A DNA stretch of 64,000 bases from Thuidium tamariscinum (Eukaryota; Streptophyta; Bryopsida; Hypnales; Thuidiaceae). Below the pieces are notes generated by a model. It ran no database searches. It was given only the letters and a program-made list of their open reading frames with translations, and was not told the DNA's origin. Below, in pieces: positions 46,481 through 58,430 of the stretch (within the stretch, counting starts at the first letter, position 1; each line of letters starts with the position of its first letter). Both the position numbers and the translations under genes were made by a program. Location: assembly GCA_947034885.2 (NCBI GenBank), contig OX344749.2, forward strand, positions 33,289,182-33,353,181, written 5' to 3'.

Positions 46481-47420
46481 TCGGCCCCCTCATCCCCCAT
46501 TCATCCAATATCGGGGCAGAGGGGGTCAATTCACCCTGGCCCTGAACCGGCTACTCCGGTGACGGGCGGACCTTTCTGGATAACCAGGCATCAAAAAGGA
46601 TAAATCAATTAGCTTTAATAACTGCCCGTCTCAGGACACAAAAAGCAAGTGGCAGGAACCAGCCACTCAGGCACTGCTCACCAGCCCAATCCAACGTTTT
46701 TGGTGTGCACTGTTGGTGGACAGTTGGCTTTCCAACCAAAAGACGGGACCGGAAGGTGTCTCTGGGAAGAAAATTCTCCTTTTTCCAATCAAAATTGCCA
46801 GATTTACGGTTTCTTTTTAAGACCAATACCGAAAAAAAAATTGTGCAGTAGGTATCTCCTCTTTTTTATATATGTATGTACTAAGGGTAGTCATGGCTCT
46901 TTCGCAGGGCTGAACTTCTCGAGCAAATGGCAATATTAGGTTCGCTTCTGGGGTGGCCCTTGGCGAACAAATATTCTTCTATGGCAAAGTCTTCCCCGCA
47001 TTTGTTCTTCTACTCCTGAGGTGAAACATCGGTGTGAAAAACAATTTGCAAGCAAAGCTTCTTATCTTGCGGCTCCATAGTTTCATCCATCCGGTACTGA
47101 TTTATCATTGTTTCCTTTGGTGGAATCAATAGAATTACTTCTATCCAAAGCAAGGAGTAACTCATCCTCGAGATAATGAAACTTGAGGCTTGTGAACTTG
47201 AGAAGGGATTTCACACCTTCTACACATAGCAAGAGATTTCTTTGGCTCCTTTTCCTCAAGATCAACATCTCATTCTCTAGAGAACTTCGACCCTATGAAA
47301 GAGCCGTGATTACCCTTGGTATCACCCCAAGTATCACATGAATGTTGAAGGAATCACTGGTTCCGAAATGATAGGAAAAACATCGCCAAATTGTTAATAA
47401 AAAAACTTCGCCCACCAGTG
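46481..47420. other. Near-balanced spacer upstream of shikimate kinase
   Basis: ORFs at 46649-46939 (+, 96 aa) and 47083-47268 (-, 61 aa) have no recognisable product. Composition is less AT-rich than regions to the left. It may be old coding or retroelement sequence. Confidence 0.3.
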
Positions 47421-48440
47421 CGTCACGGGTCTTCAATCCCAACGCGTCGTGGAAAAGCGGTCGTGCATGGCAGCGCCCCAAGTCCCCACTTTGACTCCAG
47501 AAAAGCCTCGCTCGCCGCGCCGTGCCGCGACACGCCGCGGCTGCCGACGCAGGTCGTCATTCTCTGACGGGATGACAGGATTCCCGACCCGCACTCACGG
47601 CAACAACAGCAACAGACGAACTCACGCCACCATCCTCCTCCGTTTTTCAACATGTCCCCGCCCCGTTATTTGTGTCAAAAAAAACAAAACAAAAAACAAA
47701 AAACAAAAAACATGTCCCCGCCCCTCCTGAAAAAAATTCGACTTCTATTCCACAAAAATAGCAGAAAATTGCGGAAGAAAAAGCGCAAATATTCCGAATG
47801 CTTTCCCTCAAATTCAAAAGATGGAGATCCGTAGTCTTCTTCGGCTCCCGAAAGCGAGGACTTTGACAGTTCGGGAGTCAGTTTGGGCACGAACGAAGGC
47901 CTATGAAGCCCGCGTCCGCGTCATCCTCCCTTCTTCCTTTTTCTTCCTATCCCTGTTTCCCCTGTTTCTCTTTAGTCCTGCCCACGCGCCGCCTCGTCTC
48001 ACATTGGCTTGGTGTTGCAAGCGCATGCATCTTATTACTCCGTACTTTGTAGTGCGTTCCGTTTCGTTCCGTCTCTGTGTTGTGCGATTGGATGAGGACG
48101 TGTTGGTTGGGGTGGAGCGAAGACGCGGTGGGGGATTAACTGATGGATTGAACGAATATGGGTCGATTGCTGTGAAGACTCGCTTTGGGTGATTTGGGAA
48201 TACATTGTATGGAGTTTGGGATTCAAAAACGGAGTAAGAGTGGCGGATTGGGTTGCGTTTTGGGATTCATTTGGCGGAGGTTGGGATTCCAACACAAAGT
48301 AGGAAATAATCAAGAGAGCGCAGGCTGACTTTCGTTGCTATTTGGAGTACGATAGTTTGAAGCTTGCGCGATTCAAAGAAGGACTAGGAATCCGAGAAGC
48401 GTGAGATTTGGGGGGTAGGTTTCGGATACAGTGAGTAGCG
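47421..48440 (+). promoter_or_regulatory. GC-rich 5' flank of the shikimate kinase gene
   Basis: A CpG-dense stretch at 47430-47600 (CTCGCCGCGCCGTGCCGCG) and a balanced stretch to the ATG at 48441 form the presumed promoter and leader. I cannot place a TATA box or start site with confidence. Overlapping ORFs on both strands (47423-47730, 47821-48192) are not supported as genes. A small retroposon-like insertion sits at 47649-47724. Confidence 0.4.
47649..47724 (+). mobile_element. Tiny retroposon insertion with 16-bp target duplication
   Basis: AACATGTCCCCGCCCC occurs at 47649-47664 and 47709-47724. Between them is GTTATTTGTGTC followed by an A-rich tail of repeated AAAAAAC units. A target duplication plus an A-rich 3' tail is the signature of target-primed retroposition. 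The body is almost wholly truncated. Confidence 0.7.
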
Positions 48441-51400
48441 ATGGCGGTGGCCGTGGGGCGCAATGTTGCAGTACCAGGGGTCTCTTGTGGACTCTCGAGC
48501 CGTCGATGTCTGCTGAAGGAGACGCCGGCAGCGACGTCGTGGAATGCATTTGTGAAAGCGTCGTCGCCGTCCAGCAGCGGCAGAGCGTCTCTTTCATGGC
48601 ACGTTTCGGGCCAACCTGCTGGCGTCCGCTGTGCAGGCCAGGCCAGATGGCGAACTGCCGCCAAGGAACTATTTCTCGACGCAGACGTCGTGGAGTTGGT
48701 AACGTCGCCACCCCTCCCTCTTCTCAGAATGTTTCCAGTTTGATAACTTTGCTGGCATAGAGATAGCTATGGCGGACGTAGGAAACCTGCATCTTATATG
48801 AATCTTGTTCTTATAACTTATGAATCCTATTCTATTCACAGGTCAGTCACGAATTCATCTATTGAATCTCGGAAATTTTCCGTTCTGATAACTTTGCTGG
48901 CACAAAGACAGCCATGGCGGATTAGTGACTGGCATGTGAATTGAGTAGGAAACTTAAATTTTACGAATCCTATTCTTTTAACTTATGAATCCTATTCTAT
49001 CGCGAATCCATCTCTTGAATTCCTTGAGATGGAGCACAGGGCTTAGTGGAGATGGTACTGTAATTCTACGATTCTATGGAGTATTTAAAAAGTTAGCCTT
49101 CGCGAAATTGTGGGATTGGTTTTCCGACTGAGCACCACTCCACCCTGGATCCCAAGTTGGCTGCTTCGGTTCACGAATCCGTCTTTCTTGTGGGACTTTG
49201 TTTCTAGTTCTGAGACGTGAATCTTCTCCGCAATTTTCATGTCCTTATGGGTACTTTCCCACAAGAGGAGATTATGATCTTCCAGTGGTATTTTAGAACA
49301 CTTAATTGTGTTGAATTCTGCCAATTGTGAAGCCATTAAGGGGAAATTTCTGATTTGTAACGCGCTAGGGATTTTTAGAACACCTCGGGGGCTTTTCCTA
49401 CTGGTGAGATTTTCATCATTCAGGAAAGCTTAGATCCATAATTGCTTTACGTTTGAGGAAGGAGCTACACCGTACTAACAAGGGTGATGTTTGATATGGC
49501 AGGATTCGACCAATGCAATCCAGTTGCAGTATGTGAAAGATACTTCTGGTAAATTCAGCAACGTATTCTTCATGTAATTTTTCGAGTACTTTATAAAAAT
49601 ATTCTGGACTTCAAAAAAGTTCAACTCCGTCTTGCTATTGTCGTGCTCACGGTGGAAGCGTTCTGGTGCAGGTACTGTTGATGGTCTCGCTTTATTAGCA
49701 GAGTTTGAGGGGCTATTGCCACAGATGTGCCAGGAAGTGGCGAAGTTGAACGAAGGGGCAACAATCTTCCTTGTGGGCATGATGGCGTCGGGGAAAACAA
49801 CAGTCGCAAGAGTTTTGTCCGACTCCCTTGGCTACACATTTTTCGACAGGTACCATTTAACGTTGTAATTTGAGGTATTTGATATATTACTCACTTGATT
49901 ATGTTTCTGAAATAAACTCCATTTCTGTTACATAATAAGGGTTGTATGGTTGATCAAGAATGGTCTTTTTCATCCCACATGTTGGATAAAATTGTGTTGG
50001 GTTGTGTTGCTTGCAGTGACGAGGTGATTGAAAGCCTTGTAGGAGGTCTTCCCGTTAAAGAGATTTTCCGGCAGCAGAGTGAATCTGCATTCAGAGATCT
50101 CGAGGTATGTTCTCTTTAATTGCACATTCCCTGTTCATCCTCAGAATCTGTCAAAGTTGTGTACACATCTGATTGGACAACTTCGACATGTCCAGTTGTG
50201 AAAGCATATGAGAGCCCATTTGTCCTCTCCAGGCAGTGTCATTAGAGGGGGTCGAGTGTGTCAGATTCTGCTCAGTCTTGCAATTTCCACCACAACTTTC
50301 TTCCTTTCTGTGTAATTGACCTTTTGTAAATCATATTAACGATTATTTTAAAGGGAGTGGGAAGAGGGACGGAGAGCAGTGTTTTTTTCTAGGGTTATCA
50401 TGTGCATTTGGAGATGTTTTTTTTCTTCTTTTCTACAAATTTTAGACTTGTAACTTTGTAGTTCTGGTTCTGGTTTCGCAGACTCGTGCATTGCAGCAGC
50501 TCTCCGTGGCGAACTCCTTGGTAGTTGCAACTGGTGGTGGTGCTGTTTGTCGCGACGAAAATTGGTACATATCATCCTATCACTTGCTCTTTGCTTTGCA
50601 CAACTCCAGGTGTCTTATTCTTTTTTGAACAAGGTTTGCTTTCGAAACATTCAGGCAAGAAAAGCGAAGTTAGTTGGACGAAATCTCACCCTGAAGCACT
50701 CTGTGCATCGTCCAGAATACAGATTAATTTAACAACCACTTGCTCAAATTGAGCAATAACATGCTTTCACTTCATTATTACCATCCCTTTGATTTGATGT
50801 GTTGTGGTTAACCTCTAATATAGTCTGGATTTTGAAATTTGAACCTGATTGCTGTGTTTTTTTCTGTGTTTTTTTGTGGTTTATGCAGGTCCTACTTGCG
50901 GGACGGTATTGTCGTCTGGTTGGACGTGCCAGTGGAGGATCTTGCCAAACGGGTAACGACAGTCGGCACAGAGTCACGCCCACTTTTGGGAAGCGACTGC
51001 TCAGATTTTGAGAAAGCTTTCTTAAAACTGTCAAAAATAATGGATGCAAGAGAGAGACACTATGCGAGGGCTCATTGTAGGTTATCCTTTCGAGGTATAT
51101 ATCTCTTCCCTTTTCAATTTCTTCCCAAGGCATGTTCAACCTTTTATATTACCTTGTGACTTTGTAAAATCTGTATCAGAAAGCTAGCTCTCTCTCTAGC
51201 TACGTAACAGTACCTAACTGTGACTTGTTTGCAAAACTGTCCCATCTAGATTCTTGCCTAAAATGTGCAGCCTGCATACATGAGACTGCAAAACTATCCC
51301 ATTTAGATTCTTGCCTAAAACCCTAAAACCTGCATACATGAGAGCCTAGGGTCGATTTGAGGTGTATATATTTTCACCACTTTTGAGAATTCATAATTTA

Positions 51401-51998
51401 TTCATTTGGAGTCCAAAAGATGCATCCTAAGATCATTTAGAATCTCCATACAACTATGAACAAGATCCAACAAAAATCTTTTCCAGTTCAATAACAGGAG
51501 CCATGCTCAAACCCTTATTCAGTCGCATTTATATGTTATCACCTAATTGCAATTAGGCATCCTTATATCTCTCGTTTGTTTTGAATGTGTGTTCCAACAT
51601 TATTTACTAAATTTGAGAGTTGGGTGCAGATCTGGCGTTAAGTCTGGGATTGCCAGGAGTAGCCGCTCTTACACCCACTGCCATTGCAGTTCAGGTAAGA
51701 GAACTCCTTTGAAACCTCACTTTCAGTGCATTCGAGGTCCGCTTTTTGTTTTGAAGAGACTCCTGTTAATCATTTTACGAGTGATACCCACTTCAACAAT
51801 GTTTTTTTTCCCTGTTACGCAAGACCGTTTTAAAATCATAATTTCTTAAGCGCACGACTAAATGTCTTTCCTTCTTGTGCACGCATTTTTGATGACTTGT
51901 TCGGAAGTCTGACACAAAGGCTGCCTTTTCAGGTACTGAGGGAAATCAAACAGGTACTGCAGGAGGAGGAAATCATTCGCCCCACTGTTGCCTTGTAA
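48441..51998 (+). CDS. SK: Shikimate kinase, chloroplastic (8 exons, 329 aa)
   Basis: The enzyme phosphorylates shikimate at the 3-hydroxyl with ATP, step five of the plastid shikimate pathway to chorismate. Exons are 48441-48698, 49503-49548, 49672-49849, 50017-50104, 50482-50564, 50889-51094, 51630-51694 and 51933-51998. All introns are GT-AG and the phases close exactly. Residues 1-100 are rich in S, A and R with few acids, fitting a transit peptide. The Walker A loop GMMASGKT is at 137-144, the shikimate-binding DSD at 160-162 and R187 lies in FRDLE. GGG is at 208-210 and the lid arginine R248 is in SRPLL. Having all of these marks a true kinase rather than the degenerate plant SKL1 type. 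The C-terminal helix ends RPTVAL. The start is the first ATG in frame with the exon 1-2 junction. Introns 1 and 6 carry short tandem duplications. The gene converges on the ZFWD gene. Confidence 0.95.
48732..49021. repeat. Tandem duplication (about 145 bp x 2) in shikimate kinase intron 1
   Basis: Copies 48732-48875 and 48876-49021 share GATAACTTTGCTGGCA, ATGGCGGA and AACTTATGAATCCTATTCTA. The second repeats the exon-side border only weakly. Confidence 0.8.
51231..51343. repeat. Tandem duplication (about 57 bp x 2) in shikimate kinase intron 6
   Basis: GCAAAACT(G/A)TCCCAT(C/T)TAGATTC, TTGCCTAAAA and CCTGCATACATGAGA occur in both copies (51231-51285; 51288-51343). Confidence 0.85.
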
Positions 51999-54104
51999 GT
52001 GAGTATAATTTCAAAATACTTCAGGAATATCTTATAAGAAACACATGATTAGACCCGTGTAGATAACGACATCGTTTAAGTTATACACGCCATTCTCCAA
52101 CAATAGCCTGCTTAAAGTCTAGTGAGAGATCATAGAAAATTTCACAGGGAATGTGAGAGTGAGGCCAGTAGGTTACTCTTGAAGGAGAAACCCATTTTTT
52201 TGTGCTGGTACCATCAGATTAGAATCCGAAGAACGTGCTTACTTCTTAAGCATTTCCTCCCAGATTCGTGAGAATTTCGGCGCATAATGCGACTCCTGGC
52301 ATTCGGTTATAGCTGGTGGCATACTGGGATTACATTACCATGAGTCAAGGTTTTAGAACCTAAACCCTAAACCCCAACAAACTGAAGCAGATAATTAAGC
52401 TTTACTCCTGTAGCTTGCTGCCCTTGAGCTTAGCTTAGTCGTTCTCTTCCTACGACTGTCGTGCGATATGTGTGTCCGCCTTTACACGGAAGCACATTGA
52501 CTTGGACACAGTTGTACTCAAATGTACATTGAAAATAAGCTGGAGTGCATGAATGGGTTTCTTACTGAGAAGACATGTGTCTGATAAAATTCACCAATTT
52601 TTTTGTTGGGAATGTGCCATTCTTTTCTCAAATTGAATGCCGGTTCTATCACAACACAAATTAGGGAAATTAGTTTGACCTAAAAATTAGGTTGGTTTAT
52701 ATCAAGAAAGTTACTTTACAGGCTATCAAAGTCAACAAATATTTCTGAGAATATGATCATTTGTAAACAAGGAGGTTCATGAGTTCTAATTACAACAACA
52801 CTTGATTCAAAAGTAGTGTCAAATGTTGAGAGATTAGTGTGGGATAACTTAATTTTATTGTTTTGTGAGGTTTCTTTTAGAAGGGTTTTTGATGTTGGGA
52901 ATCATCTTGTGGCATAGGAAACTCTTAAATAACATTATATAGTTAGGTTGATTGTTTGCAACAAGCAAGAATGAAGCAGAATGAAGCATAATGAAGTAGA
53001 ATATATATCTATATCTCTCTATATATGTATTTTGTGACACATATATCATCAAAGAAAGTATAGACTTCAATGATAGTAGGTCATTAAAATTTAGGATCAT
53101 ATGACATATGAAAGCTATAGTTCTTGTGTATTCACAAACTAAAGAAAAAGCAAAGAATTCTTGCTTGAAACTATTTTAACAATATTCAATTTTGTTGTAA
53201 TTGCATAATTAGCTCAATTCTATTCAATTCTATGGCATGTTGAATATCGTGCTTTGCTTGTCTAAATTGAATTCTAATTTTTTTAACCAAAACAAAGGAA
53301 ATGTTGACCTTTATAGAAAGGCCGTGTTTGGATGATTAGGATTCAAAAAATAAAGTAGTGGCTCCCACCAAATCCTATTCATTTGAATATAAAGTTATAT
53401 AATGTAAAGCTATTATTTAAGAAGTGGATTTCTGCTTAGATATTTATATTCTCTAGGTTTTCATAGGGTTATTATTGCAATGAACATTTCATGCAATGAT
53501 TGAATTTGAAAAGTCACCCAAGCCAAAAAAATTCTCCAAATCAAATTTGTATTTTACTTATGGCAAGATAACTTGATGAACTATAGTATATAGAACTTCT
53601 AATAAGCTAAAAGGTTGGAACTAGTTTAATACATTATTGTAAAGAGGTTACTAGAATTAGATAGGGTCATTTGCTCTCATGTAGTTTGTATGTGGGAGGG
53701 GCCCAAGACAACTTTGATACATTACTACAAAGAGTTTTATTAGTTTAGAGAGTGAGGATTGTTAGAAGTTCTATTGTATATGAAGAAAATAAATAAAATG
53801 TCAAAAAAAGTAATCTTTTGGAACCTAGGCACCACCCTAAATTGTACCATAAACGATTGGTGGTTAACAATTATCTAAGGTAGGGAGGTCTATGAATTAC
53901 TCATTCAAATGTTGAAACTAAAATTCAGAGTGATGAGATTTCTTGAAATATTATTCAAGAAATATCCCTTATAGGACAAATAGAACTAGCAAGTAATCGA
54001 AGTTCTTTCATGTTTATTGGAGATTTGTGAAAGTAGTTATAAAATTTGAGTTGACATGGCATAGGGCTCAAAAATCACCCACCTCCTGAAAAGTACTTAC
54101 TTTG
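51999..54104. other. 3' flank of shikimate kinase and spacer
   Basis: The first few hundred bases are near balanced and should hold the shikimate kinase 3' UTR, but I could not fix a poly-A site. Beyond about 52600 it is AT-rich with no gene recognised. Confidence 0.4.
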
Positions 54105-54215
54105 CACATTGCTAAAGGCTAAAAAAAAACATGTACAAAAAGTGTACATTTGAAGAGTCTACACAATGCTGAGGCTAAAAAAAGAAACATATACAAAGAG
54201 TGTAAATTTGAAGAG
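54105..54215. repeat. Tandem duplication, about 54 bp x 2
   Basis: CACA(T/A)TGCT.AGGCTAAAAA and AAGAGTGTA(A)ATTTGAAGAG-type blocks occur at 54105-54157 and 54162-54215. Confidence 0.75.
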
Positions 54216-55150
54216 CAGGGCAGTTTTGAAGCCTCACAGCTTTTACAAAACTCCTACCTTCAACTCTGGCATCCTCTACAACTTAAACCTCGAAAGGACC
54301 TTGCGGTCCCTCAATATGGCCCATATTTATTCTTATATAACTTCAACTCTGATTTCATGTAACTGCCGTTAGCCATTCAATTTACTGAACCACTTACAAA
54401 ATGCCCGACAACAATCAACTCAAAACCAAAGCCAATCCAACAAAAAAAGCCATCCGTTCCACAAGACATGATCCTCTGAACTGAAGCCGTTTAAAAAAAC
54501 AACTGAATCACAAAAATCACAAACACAAAGCACTTCCAAGACACCAATATCGACAATGATACCTCAGCGGAATTAAATGGCGTGCGCAAACAACGCGGCA
54601 CATCCACAAGCCACATTGGCCTCAATAAATTAGGGGACTGCCCATCTTGGGCAATCCACTTCCGTCCCTCACAATGCAAAATTACATAATGCCAGATCCC
54701 GCAACCAAACATACAGCGCACGATGACCCATTTCAGTCACCCTGGCCGTCGATCATTCTCTCGGGGTTCGACCAACGCTACGGACAGCCATGCTCCATGC
54801 CTGCAACAGTCTCACGTCTGCGGAGACCAACTACTCTAACCGAATGTGAATCGCCACCGCACCAAGGAAGAACCGCTTCATCAAAAGACCCCGTTCTCCA
54901 TGACCCCAAGCCATAAGTCTGTACAGACCGTCCTCAATGTCCCTTCGGACGACGGAATCCCACGTCGCCGGCGTTCTAAACGCTCCAATCTACCTCCGGG
55001 CTCTTTAATCGGGGAGTCAGCTGGAGATTCCAAGATCCATCGCCGATCATTCTTGTCAACGACGGTCTTTGCCCGAACCAAAACGCCAGCTACGCGCTAA
55101 GCCGCGACTCGCATTTGCAAACGTAACTCTCCATTGCAAAAACACGCATT
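54216..55150 (-). other. 3' flank of the ZFWD gene
   Basis: Near-balanced DNA continues about 800 bp beyond the ZFWD stop codon, then turns AT-rich. AATAAA on the minus strand occurs at 54325-54330 and could be the poly-A signal. ORFs here (for example 54491-54721 minus) show no domain and are probably 3' UTR. Confidence 0.4.
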
Positions 55151-57752
55151 CTACTCCGCCAATGCCTCCGCCGGGGGTTCTATCCAGCTCCACACCTTCA
55201 CCTCGCCGCTGCTGTCTCCCGAGAACACAAGGTAGTTGGGGCCCACTTGCAGGGCACGCACCTCTTCCCTCGAAAACAGCTGACCGCGTTCCGTAAACCT
55301 GCAACACGAAAAGGAACGAAACCTCGCCACTCAGAAAAAACACCCAAACAACCGACAACAAACACGCCCATGCACGCCTCGACGCCACACGGCCCACTCA
55401 GGACGTAGCCGCCCTCCGCAGCAACAGAACTCGAAACCACGAGCCCAAAACGTCTTCCTCAATCCAATGCAGGGAAAAAATAAAATATCAGACACACTGA
55501 TCCATCGGACAAAAGCACGTACGTCGGGAGGTCGTAAAGCCGGACCGTGTTGTCGTTGTACGAAACCAGCAGCACCGGCTTGCCGGCCCTGTCCGTGCAA
55601 CCGCACATCTTCAACGCACCCGCCAAAGTCACCTGCACACACGCAAAACGGTCCGCACACGCGTCACATGAAACGAACAATCCCATCCCAAACAAAACAG
55701 AAGCCATGACGCATACAACAAGAACTACGCAGCAGCCAAACCGGGGCGAACACTCACGCTGCGGGAATCCGCTGGACTCTCCTCCTCGGGATACGAAAAC
55801 GTCAGCTCAAGCTGACCCGCGGCGTTCACAGCCCATATCTGCTCACAAACCAACAACACGTCGTCAGCACATGGGAAACCCAAACAACTACACATCGGAC
55901 GGCATGCAGAAGACCGCCATTCCCAATGCATACGGGGACCCAAACAACACAACGACACCCAAACTGACCTTCACGGTGCCGTCCAAAGAACACGACAGAA
56001 GAAACGAGTCCCAGCAAAGAAGATCCATCACCACGTTCGTGTGGCCTTCCAGCGTCTGCACGCACTGCACGCTGGCCATCTCCCACACCTGAACGTCGAC
56101 ATCACAAACGTCAGAATCTGCTCCCAACTCAACACAACACAGCACGCCAACAGAAGCCTCAACACCTACCATCCCACACCCAAACCCACGGGCAAACACG
56201 AAAACATCTACCTCCGTCAAAAACAGAACCCATTAACCAGCAAACCAGACCATCCAACACTCACCCGTATCGTCTTGTCCATAGAACCCGAGTACAGACG
56301 ACTCCCGATCAGCATCAGAGTCACCACAGGGCCCGTGTGACCGCTCATGGACGCCAACGGCTCGAACTGGTTCGTCGCGGGGCTGAACTGCCACACCAAT
56401 ATCGTACCATCCTGGACACCCAAACCCCAATCGAGCACACCACAAGTCAGACCACGTGCGAAACGTCCATCCTCTCGAGCGCTACCCACTACCGAGTGCA
56501 TCAAGCCATATCGCACGACCTCCAAAGCCGCTCAAAACCCTCCTCAATTCAAACGCGACGACCACCACACAGAAGAATCTCCTCTCACCTGAGTGCCCGC
56601 GAAAAGGAAGCCCTCGTCCGACACGGCAAGCGCGTGCACTTGACCAACCGGACCGCCTAAGCTTTGCTGCTGCAACCTCGCCATGTGCCATACCTGCCAC
56701 TCCCAGTCACTGCGTCAGCTGCCGAACTCCAGCACCAAACCCTAATCGACCAAATCCAAATCCACAAAGATTGCCATCGTCCACACACAATCCAACTTCT
56801 TGCCCTAATCGCATTCCGCTTTCCCAGCCACTCGATCGTCGGAAAGGAACCGCAGCGATCGCCGAATTCGACGGCCAAGAGTCACGTTCCGGAACCGAAC
56901 GGCACAAAATACGAAATTTTGAACCACGCTCACCTTCACCTCGTTCGGAAGGCCCACGAACAGCCAACCGGCTGCGCAAATCAAAGCGCCCACGTCCCCG
57001 CCCATAGCCGCCACATTGGTGCATTGCCCCGTCGCGCAGTCCCACACTCGCACCGACTCGTCCTGGCTGCCCGTGTACAGCTGCGTGTGCCCCTCCGGAA
57101 GCACGATCGCACGGATCGCCTTCTCGTGACCCACCAGCATCGTCTTCATCTCCACGTCCGGGGCCGTCGTGTGCGCGTGCAAAAAGTTACAGCTCTCGCC
57201 GCGGTTGCAATTGCCCTTCAGCCAGTACGTGCACGGCTTCTGCTTCGGCGCGTGCGGCCTCGACTCGTGAACCCTAGCGTCCCTCGGGCCCTGACCGCCA
57301 CGGCTCCCGCCGCGCCTTCCCCAGCGAGCAGACGAGTTCCGCTGACGACCCTGCCCTTGCCCCTGCTGCTGCTGGTTCTGCTGGTGGCTCCCGCTCGAGA
57401 ATCCACCTCCCCCGGAGTAACCCCAGCCGCCCGCGGACGCGTGCGCCTGGTTGATCTGCTCCCTCGCGTCCCGCACGCCCTCCCGCTCATTGCGATGGTC
57501 GTACGAGCTGTTCGCCCGCTTGCCATTCCCGGCGGAGCTGCCTCGCCCCGTCGTGCCCGCGCTCCCGGGGTGCAGCCACTGGCAGTCCTCGCCCTTGTAG
57601 CACCGGCCCTCCTGCCAAAACCGACACACCTGCGTGCTCTGCGGGCGGCCCCCGCCTCCTCCGCTCCCCGCGCCCGCGGGATGCCCCGAGCGCGAGTAAT
57701 TGCGCTTGCTGCCCACCCTCGCGTGCCCGTCGTCCACCTCCATCCCCGCCAT
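55151..57752 (-). CDS. ZFWD: ZFWD-type CCCH zinc finger and WD40 repeat protein (7 exons, 509 aa)
   Basis: Exons on the minus strand are 57752-56934, 56693-56589, 56411-56265, 56088-55969, 55838-55758, 55632-55523 and 55298-55151. All introns are GT-AG and phases close to a TAG stop. Two CCCH fingers of spacing C-x7-C-x5-C-x3-H lie at residues 43-61 (CRFWQEGRCYKGEDCQWLH) and 174-192 (CTYWLKGNCNRGESCNFLH). A G/Q/R-rich linker of about 110 residues separates them. Seven WD40-like blades follow from about residue 205, with VRVWD, VKVWH, ILVWQ, IRVWE, VKIWA, VRLYD and VKVWS at strand ends. This order is that of the plant ZFWD family (Arabidopsis C3H48, 59, 62, 63). Those proteins are presumed RNA-binding scaffolds, with no enzyme activity expected. 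The chain is somewhat longer than the Arabidopsis members because of the linker. The long antisense ORF over exon 1 is a composition artefact. Confidence 0.95.
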
Positions 57753-58270
57753 CTACCCTAATGCATGTCCCACGGCTGCACGACTAACATCGGCGCCCAA
57801 CAACTGCAATTGGACGACGACGACGACAAAACAATCTCTTGCGAAGTGCCCCCCCACCGAAGCCCCAACCGATGCCGGTGCTGAGACAGAGGAATGGCAA
57901 CAGAAGAGCCAAAACCTCGCACAAGACACGAGCGAGGCTCGTCGCAATCCAATTTAAGAGTACTGGATCATGACATGGAATACAGTACGACGCAATCAGG
58001 GACAGCATCGATGATGATCAAGTGGAAGTGACCACCCTCAAGAACGCGTGCAGCAGGGTAATGAAGAACTCAATCCCATCAGCGAATGCGTGGGGCCAAC
58101 GCTTCCGGCTACCGCTGCACCAGCAATCGAGAGGTTTTGTTTAATCAGGAAACTGCCGGCGAACACGGGGGCAAATCAAATTTGACCTTCGGATATCTGC
58201 GGAGTTCGCTAAAACCCTAATCACAATCTCACCACCACTTCAAGAGGCTTGGCAACAGACACTAACGTGT
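57753..58270 (-). promoter_or_regulatory. 5' flank of the ZFWD gene
   Basis: GC-balanced leader and promoter region upstream of the ATG at 57752, including a (GTC)n-like run near 57816-57828. No TATA box is evident. Short overlapping ORFs are not supported. Confidence 0.4.
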
Positions 58271-58329
58271 CAGTGTTTGATTCATCTCGATTTTGTGCCT
58301 CGTCCGATCCATGTGTACTTGTAGCCAAC

Positions 58330-58430
58330 TAGGCATCCCATCCACCTCTGGTCCATCTGAGTTCCATCCATCGGATTTTCATCCACATGAGTTTCATCCA
58401 TCGGAGTTCCATCCACTGAGGTGAGTGAGG
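58330..58430. repeat. Short tandem repeat, TTCCATCCATCGGA units
   Basis: (G/T)TTCCATCCATCGGA(G/T)TT and CATCCAC(A/C)TGAG words alternate about five times between 58335 and 58425. Confidence 0.75.

Noticed and set aside
47423..48192. Overlapping ORFs on both strands upstream of shikimate kinase
   Set aside because: GC-rich sequence keeps all frames open; no domain, and one ORF runs through the A-rich retroposon tail.
48441..51998. Shikimate kinase-like protein SKL1 instead of a true kinase
   Set aside because: The Walker A loop, DSD, FRDLE arginine, GGG and lid arginine are all intact; SKL1 proteins have lost several of these.
55467..57007. Several plus-strand ORFs of 80-183 aa
   Set aside because: They are antisense to ZFWD exons and introns and cross splice sites of the real gene.
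56664..57761. 365-aa open frame on the plus strand
   Set aside because: It is antisense to ZFWD exon 1. Its R/A/P/L-rich sequence has no domain, while the minus strand gives a complete seven-exon protein with zinc fingers and WD40 blades.
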